A stretch of DNA of 50,902 nucleotides, from the NCBI GenBank assembly GCA_019057475.1, contig DXJO01000056.1, positions 1 through 50,902 of the forward strand. Reading direction: 5' to 3'. This DNA is from Candidatus Thorarchaeota archaeon. Its GTDB lineage: Archaea; Asgardarchaeota; Thorarchaeia; Thorarchaeales; Thorarchaeaceae. The notes beneath the pieces are model-generated. The model made no database searches. It worked only from the letters and a program-made list of their open reading frames with translations, and had not been told where the DNA came from. Positions 48,007-50,902 of this stretch are shown piece after piece (position 1 is the first letter of the stretch; every line of letters starts with the position of its first letter). Both the position numbers and the translations under genes were made by a program.

Positions 48007-49089
48007 TTGAACTATCATCTTTTACTAACAAGACGCTGCAATCTAAATTGCATCTACTGCCACGGCGGTGAAGAAACAGGCCCACAAGCAGAAGTCCAGT
48101 ACTCGCTGGATGACTTGGCAGCCTTCCTAGAGCAAGACGATAACGTTCAACTCATGTTCTACGGGGGTGAGCCCACACTCAGGATACCATTGATGACAAA
48201 AGTGATGGACCGATTCCCTAATGCTCGATTTATGATGCAGACCAATGGCCTTTTGCTCAACAAAATCTCGGAGGACTATGTAGGACGAATCCACTCCGTG
48301 TTAGTATCAATCGATGGCTCCAAGGAAGTGACTGATAGCTACAGGTCCAAGGGAGTCTACGAGAGAGTTCTTAAGAACGTACGTTGGCTGCGTGACACTG
48401 GGTTTGATGGTGATATCGTGGCAAGGATGGCAGTGTCGCAAGAGAGCGACATCTATCGTGATGTACACCATCTTCTCAATCTTAAGGATCCCGGGTTTGA
48501 CCATGTTCATTGGCAGCTCAATGTGATGTGGGACGCCGAGGGAAACTGGATTGACTTTGATAGTTGGGTGAAAGAATCATACAATCCGGGGATTACTCGA
48601 CTTGTGAAAGAATGGGTTGCTGGAATGAAAAACGGAAAGGTTGCTGGAATCGTACCATTCCTCCCCGTTATGCACACGATTCTGACAGATGAGCCTTCGC
48701 TCCTTCGGTGTGGCTCTGGTCTTGATACTTTCGCGATTCACGTCGATGGCTCAATCGGTGTATGTCCGATTTCTCCTGACTGGGAATTCTCGATTGTTGG
48801 AAACATCAGGGATACGAGTCCAAGAGACCTCAAGAATGTCATGACGGTTGAAGATCCCTGCCCAACCTGTGAGGAGTACGATATCTGCGGAGGAAGATGC
48901 CTTTTTGTGAACAAGCAGCGTTTGTGGGGACAAGAGGGCTTCGACAAAGTATGTGATACAGTCAAGCACATGATATCTGCTCTGCAAGCGGAGGCATCTA
49001 CGGTCCGTCAACTCATGAAATCTGGCGTCATCTCAGTTGACAGCTTCGTCTATCCTGAATTCAACAATGGATGCGAAATAATACCTTAG
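48007..49089 (+). CDS. Peptide-modifying-type radical SAM/SPASM enzyme (AF1577-like)
   Basis: This 360-residue enzyme has the radical SAM cluster motif CNLNCIYC near its start, GGEPT at about residue 57 for SAM binding, and a C-terminal SPASM region with cysteines in GVCPIS and CPTCEEYDICGGRCLF. It resembles the AF1577 family of putative peptide-modifying radical SAM proteins in archaea (established by homology only, substrate unknown). The start is a TTG with CGGAG ten bases upstream. No precursor peptide is obvious next to it. Its last four bases overlap the end of the convergent GNAT gene. Likely cytosolic; modifies a ribosomal peptide or a protein side chain. Confidence 0.87.
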   Translation: MNYHLLLTRRCNLNCIYCHGGEETGPQAEVQYSLDDLAAFLEQDDNVQLMFYGGEPTLRIPLMTKVMDRFPNARFMMQTNGLLLNKISEDYVGRIHSVLVSIDGSKEVTDSYRSKGVYERVLKNVRWLRDTGFDGDIVARMAVSQESDIYRDVHHLLNLKDPGFDHVHWQLNVMWDAEGNWIDFDSWVKESYNPGITRLVKEWVAGMKNGKVAGIVPFLPVMHTILTDEPSLLRCGSGLDTFAIHVDGSIGVCPISPDWEFSIVGNIRDTSPRDLKNVMTVEDPCPTCEEYDICGGRCLFVNKQRLWGQEGFDKVCDTVKHMISALQAEASTVRQLMKSGVISVDSFVYPEFNNGCEIIP

Positions 49090-49538
49090 AGCGGTTCTTC
49101 TTCTTCCACTTCCTCGTTGAAATTTTTCCTCATGAGGACAATTTCTTCTCCAGATCGCTTCTGCCGGGTTGTTTCCTTGTAACCAATGCGGTCATAGAAT
49201 TTCTGTTGCTCTTCGACCCCACCATAGACCTCCAGCTCAATGCAGATTGCATCCATGCCTTCCATGAGATTCTCGGCATGCTGAACTAGCATTGTGCCGA
49301 TTCTGCGATTGCGGAAATTGGAGGATACAGCTAGTCGCTCTATGACACCAATCTGACCCCGTAGAGTGACGCGCATTGTCCCAACTACTTGGTTTCCAAC
49401 AAGAGCAACGTATTGATTGCCCATCTGAATGTGTCGAGATATCTTGCCCAAGTCCTCATTAAGGGCTGCAGGGGCCCTTGAGAGCTGCTTCTTCACAGGC
49501 TGATATGCATCATTCAGGATTTCCTTAATGAGGTCCAC
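49086..49538 (-). CDS. GNAT family N-acetyltransferase, probably with an ATT start upstream
   Basis: This GNAT enzyme moves an acetyl group from acetyl-CoA to an amine. Recognisable are the beta strands YVALVGNQVVGTMRV, the acetyl-CoA loop FRNRRIGTMLVQHAE and the FYDRIGYKETTRQK end. The frame continues upstream of the GTG at 49538 as RRAELSEVDLIKEIL, exactly the kind of N-terminal strand and helix that GNATs have, back to an ATT at 49562 with GAGGT four bases before it. No ATG, GTG or TTG occurs in that extension. The true protein is thus probably eight residues longer with a rare ATT start. The C-terminus is acidic (NEEVEEEEPL). Confidence 0.85.
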   Translation of the reverse strand: MDLIKEILNDAYQPVKKQLSRAPAALNEDLGKISRHIQMGNQYVALVGNQVVGTMRVTLRGQIGVIERLAVSSNFRNRRIGTMLVQHAENLMEGMDAICIELEVYGGVEEQQKFYDRIGYKETTRQKRSGEEIVLMRKNFNEEVEEEEPL

Positions 49539-49753
49539 TTCGCTAAGTTCAGCTCGACGAATCTTAACCTCAGCATAGTTGTATATTTCTGGAAGCCTCC
49601 AGTGGTTTGGTTCTCAATTCATAACGTGCACTGTCAGACATAAATGATTTGGACAGGCAGCAAGTCGGATATCCTGAGTCACTTATGACCAAGAGAGGGC
49701 AGGTATTCAACCAAATAAATCAAATACATAGGCCACCCTTTTATAAGCCAGTT

Positions 49754-49888
49754 ATGAGAAGCCACTCCATTGCTCCAATCCATGCTCAGGACAGGGATTG
49801 GGTCAAACAGATTGTCGCTGAGCAGTGGGCGTCATCCATTGTTGTCACACGGGGTCAAATTCACAGGCCAGCGAATCTCCCCGGATAA
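49754..49888 (+). pseudogene. Remnant of a GNAT acetyltransferase (N-terminal part only)
   Basis: This 44-codon frame reads SIAPIHAQDRDWVKQIVAE then WASSIVVTRGQIHRPANLPG and stops. The pattern matches the first strand and helix of GNAT acetyltransferases with the typical variable loop, but the acetyl-CoA-binding remainder is absent: none of the three frames after the stop shows it. A TATA-like TTTTATAAG lies only seven bases before the ATG. It looks like the leftover of a decayed gene rather than a functional protein. Confidence 0.5.
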
Positions 49889-49990
49889 CCCATTTCTTAC
49901 ATTTCATGTGAGTGATACTCAACTGCAAGAAACTCCTGTGTTCCACCCTTCCCCTGCCAGCTCCTCAAATCCATGTATTCTCTGATTCCG

Positions 49991-50902
49991 CTAACTCACT
50001 CCCCTTCGCCTTTTCAAGATGAGGATTATCACAACTGTCACTACGACACCTGAACCCGCAATGGCAATCACTAACACCAGAGGAGTGAGCTCGTCGGGTG
50101 GTGGAGAACTGCTTGTGGTTGTGGGAGTTGTTGTTGTGGTAGGTGTAGTCGTTGTGGTTGTCGTCGTAGATGTAGTTGCACCGGGGTAATCATTAGCATC
50201 AAGCGGGTCAGTCCCCGCTATCACCTCAATACCATCAAGGTAGGTGTCTCCATCCGAGTCGTCATCAAGCGGATCGGTCCCTATCTTCACTTCGAAGGCA
50301 TCGTTGAGATTGTCGCAGTCTGTGTCGATGCATTGAATGTTCGTCCCGATGGCAATCTCATCGAGGTCGTCCAGTCCGTCATAGTCAGTGTCTCCGACTG
50401 TCGCTCCAAGCATGTCCAGAATTGCACGAATCTGATCAATATCACCGATATGAGTGGCATTGATACTGCTCAGTGCTTCAGTATTCTGAGTGACAATCGC
50501 TGCGAGCAGAACGAGCTGGGCGCTGTTAGCATTGACCGCGTTCACTGTATCCACCAGCAGGGTGGCGTTACCCTCAACGAAGGTGAACAGGGTCTCTATG
50601 GCAGTGTGGTTTCCATCGAGCCACGAGATGACCTGCTGGAGCAAGGACGCGTTCGTATCCAGCTGTTGCATGACCGTCTGTAGTAGTGTAGCATTGCCAT
50701 CCGTCCACTCAATCAGGTTCTGGACCAGTGTTGCATTCGCATTTAGAGCGTTCACGGTTTGCATCAGCAGGGTGGCGTTACCCTCAACGAAGGTGAACAG
50801 TGTCTCTATGGCAGTGTGGTTTCCATCGAGCCACGAGATGACCTGCTGGAGCAAGGTCGCATTCGCATCCAGCTGTTGCATGACCGTCTGTAGTAGTGTA
50901 GC
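49991..50902 (-). CDS. Repeat-rich anchored surface protein, 5' partial
   Basis: The frame continues beyond the window end, so only the last 303 residues are seen. The first 150 are tandem helical repeats (ATLLQTVMQQLDANATLL, EWTDGNATLLQ, SWLDGNHTAIETLF, FVEGNATLL) rich in NAT/NHT glycosylation sequons. Then come calcium-binding thrombospondin-3-like blocks (DTDYDGLDDLDEIAIGT, DTDCDNLNDAFEVKIGT, DDSDGDTYLDGIEVIAGT), a Thr/Pro/Ser-rich linker and a transmembrane helix (about 272-294) with a basic stop-transfer end (KRRRGVS). A stalk-like surface protein that holds an unseen N-terminal domain. Ca2+ binding is inferred from DxDxDGxxD. Confidence 0.85.
   Translation of the reverse strand, partial: ATLLQTVMQQLDANATLLQQVISWLDGNHTAIETLFTFVEGNATLLMQTVNALNANATLVQNLIEWTDGNATLLQTVMQQLDTNASLLQQVISWLDGNHTAIETLFTFVEGNATLLVDTVNAVNANSAQLVLLAAIVTQNTEALSSINATHIGDIDQIRAILDMLGATVGDTDYDGLDDLDEIAIGTNIQCIDTDCDNLNDAFEVKIGTDPLDDDSDGDTYLDGIEVIAGTDPLDANDYPGATTSTTTTTTTTPTTTTTPTTTSSSPPPDELTPLVLVIAIAGSGVVVTVVIILILKRRRGVS
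50555..50902. repeat. 210-base tandem repeat inside the surface protein gene
   Basis: A unit of 210 bases (70 codons) beginning at 50555 recurs at 50765 with only a few changes and runs out of the window. The high identity at DNA level, not only at protein level, implies recent duplication or gene conversion. It encodes the NAT-rich helical repeats. Confidence 0.85.

Noticed and set aside
50100-50180. Simple-sequence GTT/GTG-rich stretch
   Set aside because: It encodes the Thr-rich linker of the surface protein (TTTTTTT), an ordinary feature of such anchored proteins, not a CRISPR or regulatory repeat.
1-50902. Insertion sequences, phage genes, CRISPR arrays, tRNA or rRNA genes
   Set aside because: No transposase, integrase or terminase motif, no regular spaced repeats and no cloverleaf or rRNA signature was seen; short tRNA-like or weak repeats could still be missed by eye.

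Overview
The window looks like a piece of an archaeal chromosome, most probably an Asgard archaeon close to Thorarchaeota (inference, about 0.65). Reasons: the asparaginyl-tRNA synthetase and type 2 IPP isomerase are of archaeal type. Start codons are often preceded by GGTGA or GGAGG. TATA-like boxes sit about 20 to 50 bases before many genes. There are many single-pass, glycosylation-sequon-rich surface proteins with C-terminal anchors. Eukaryote-like parts (WD40 propeller plus coiled coil, a tubulin-superfamily GTPase) lie in metabolic surroundings. I found no tRNA, rRNA, CRISPR array, insertion sequence or phage gene.

Layout. 1-2.2 kb: end of an ABC ATPase fused to an AbrB-like domain, a gene-free stretch that may hold a structured RNA, a secreted barrel protein and a two-gene operon of unknown function. 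2.2-7 kb (minus): AsnRS, a large surface protein, a site-2-type metalloprotease. 7-8 kb: very small genes (zinc ribbons, coupled mini-ORFs) and two copies of a 26-base element. 8-11.3 kb (minus): a metallo-beta-lactamase-fold protein coupled to an Old-Yellow-Enzyme/dienoyl-CoA-reductase-like flavoprotein, and TrmO. 11.5-20.7 kb: an orphan binding protein, a lactate-permease/epimerase pair, a SIRT5/CobB-like sirtuin, a small HTH regulator, a crotonase, carbamate kinase, RidA and an anchored molybdopterin-oxidoreductase-like protein.

20.7-28.7 kb is the most remarkable part. A three-gene operon encodes an 898-residue helical repeat protein, a divergent tubulin/FtsZ-superfamily GTPase with its nucleotide loops and T7 acidic residues intact, and a 349-residue helical protein of unknown family. 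A WD40-TPR-coiled-coil protein is transcribed divergently from a shared 210-base promoter region, and a TPR protein follows it convergently. I read this as a candidate undescribed cytoskeletal or membrane-remodelling system.

28.8-40.9 kb is mixed metabolism: ADP-forming acyl-CoA synthetase alpha-type protein, IPP isomerase, an HDAC-family deacetylase, an amidohydrolase, a glutaredoxin-like protein, a PRC-barrel protein, a CruF/DUF422-like membrane enzyme coupled to a winged-helix regulator, a second metallo-beta-lactamase protein and a SPATA20/YyaL protein. Several promoters here carry perfect palindromes next to or over the TATA box. 41-50.9 kb is mainly cell surface: a binding protein whose two lobes occur in swapped order, a membrane-anchored papain-like peptidase coupled to a DUF3160 protein, a membrane-bound winged-helix protein, a peptide-modifying-type radical SAM enzyme, a GNAT enzyme, a GNAT remnant and the end of a repeat-rich surface protein.
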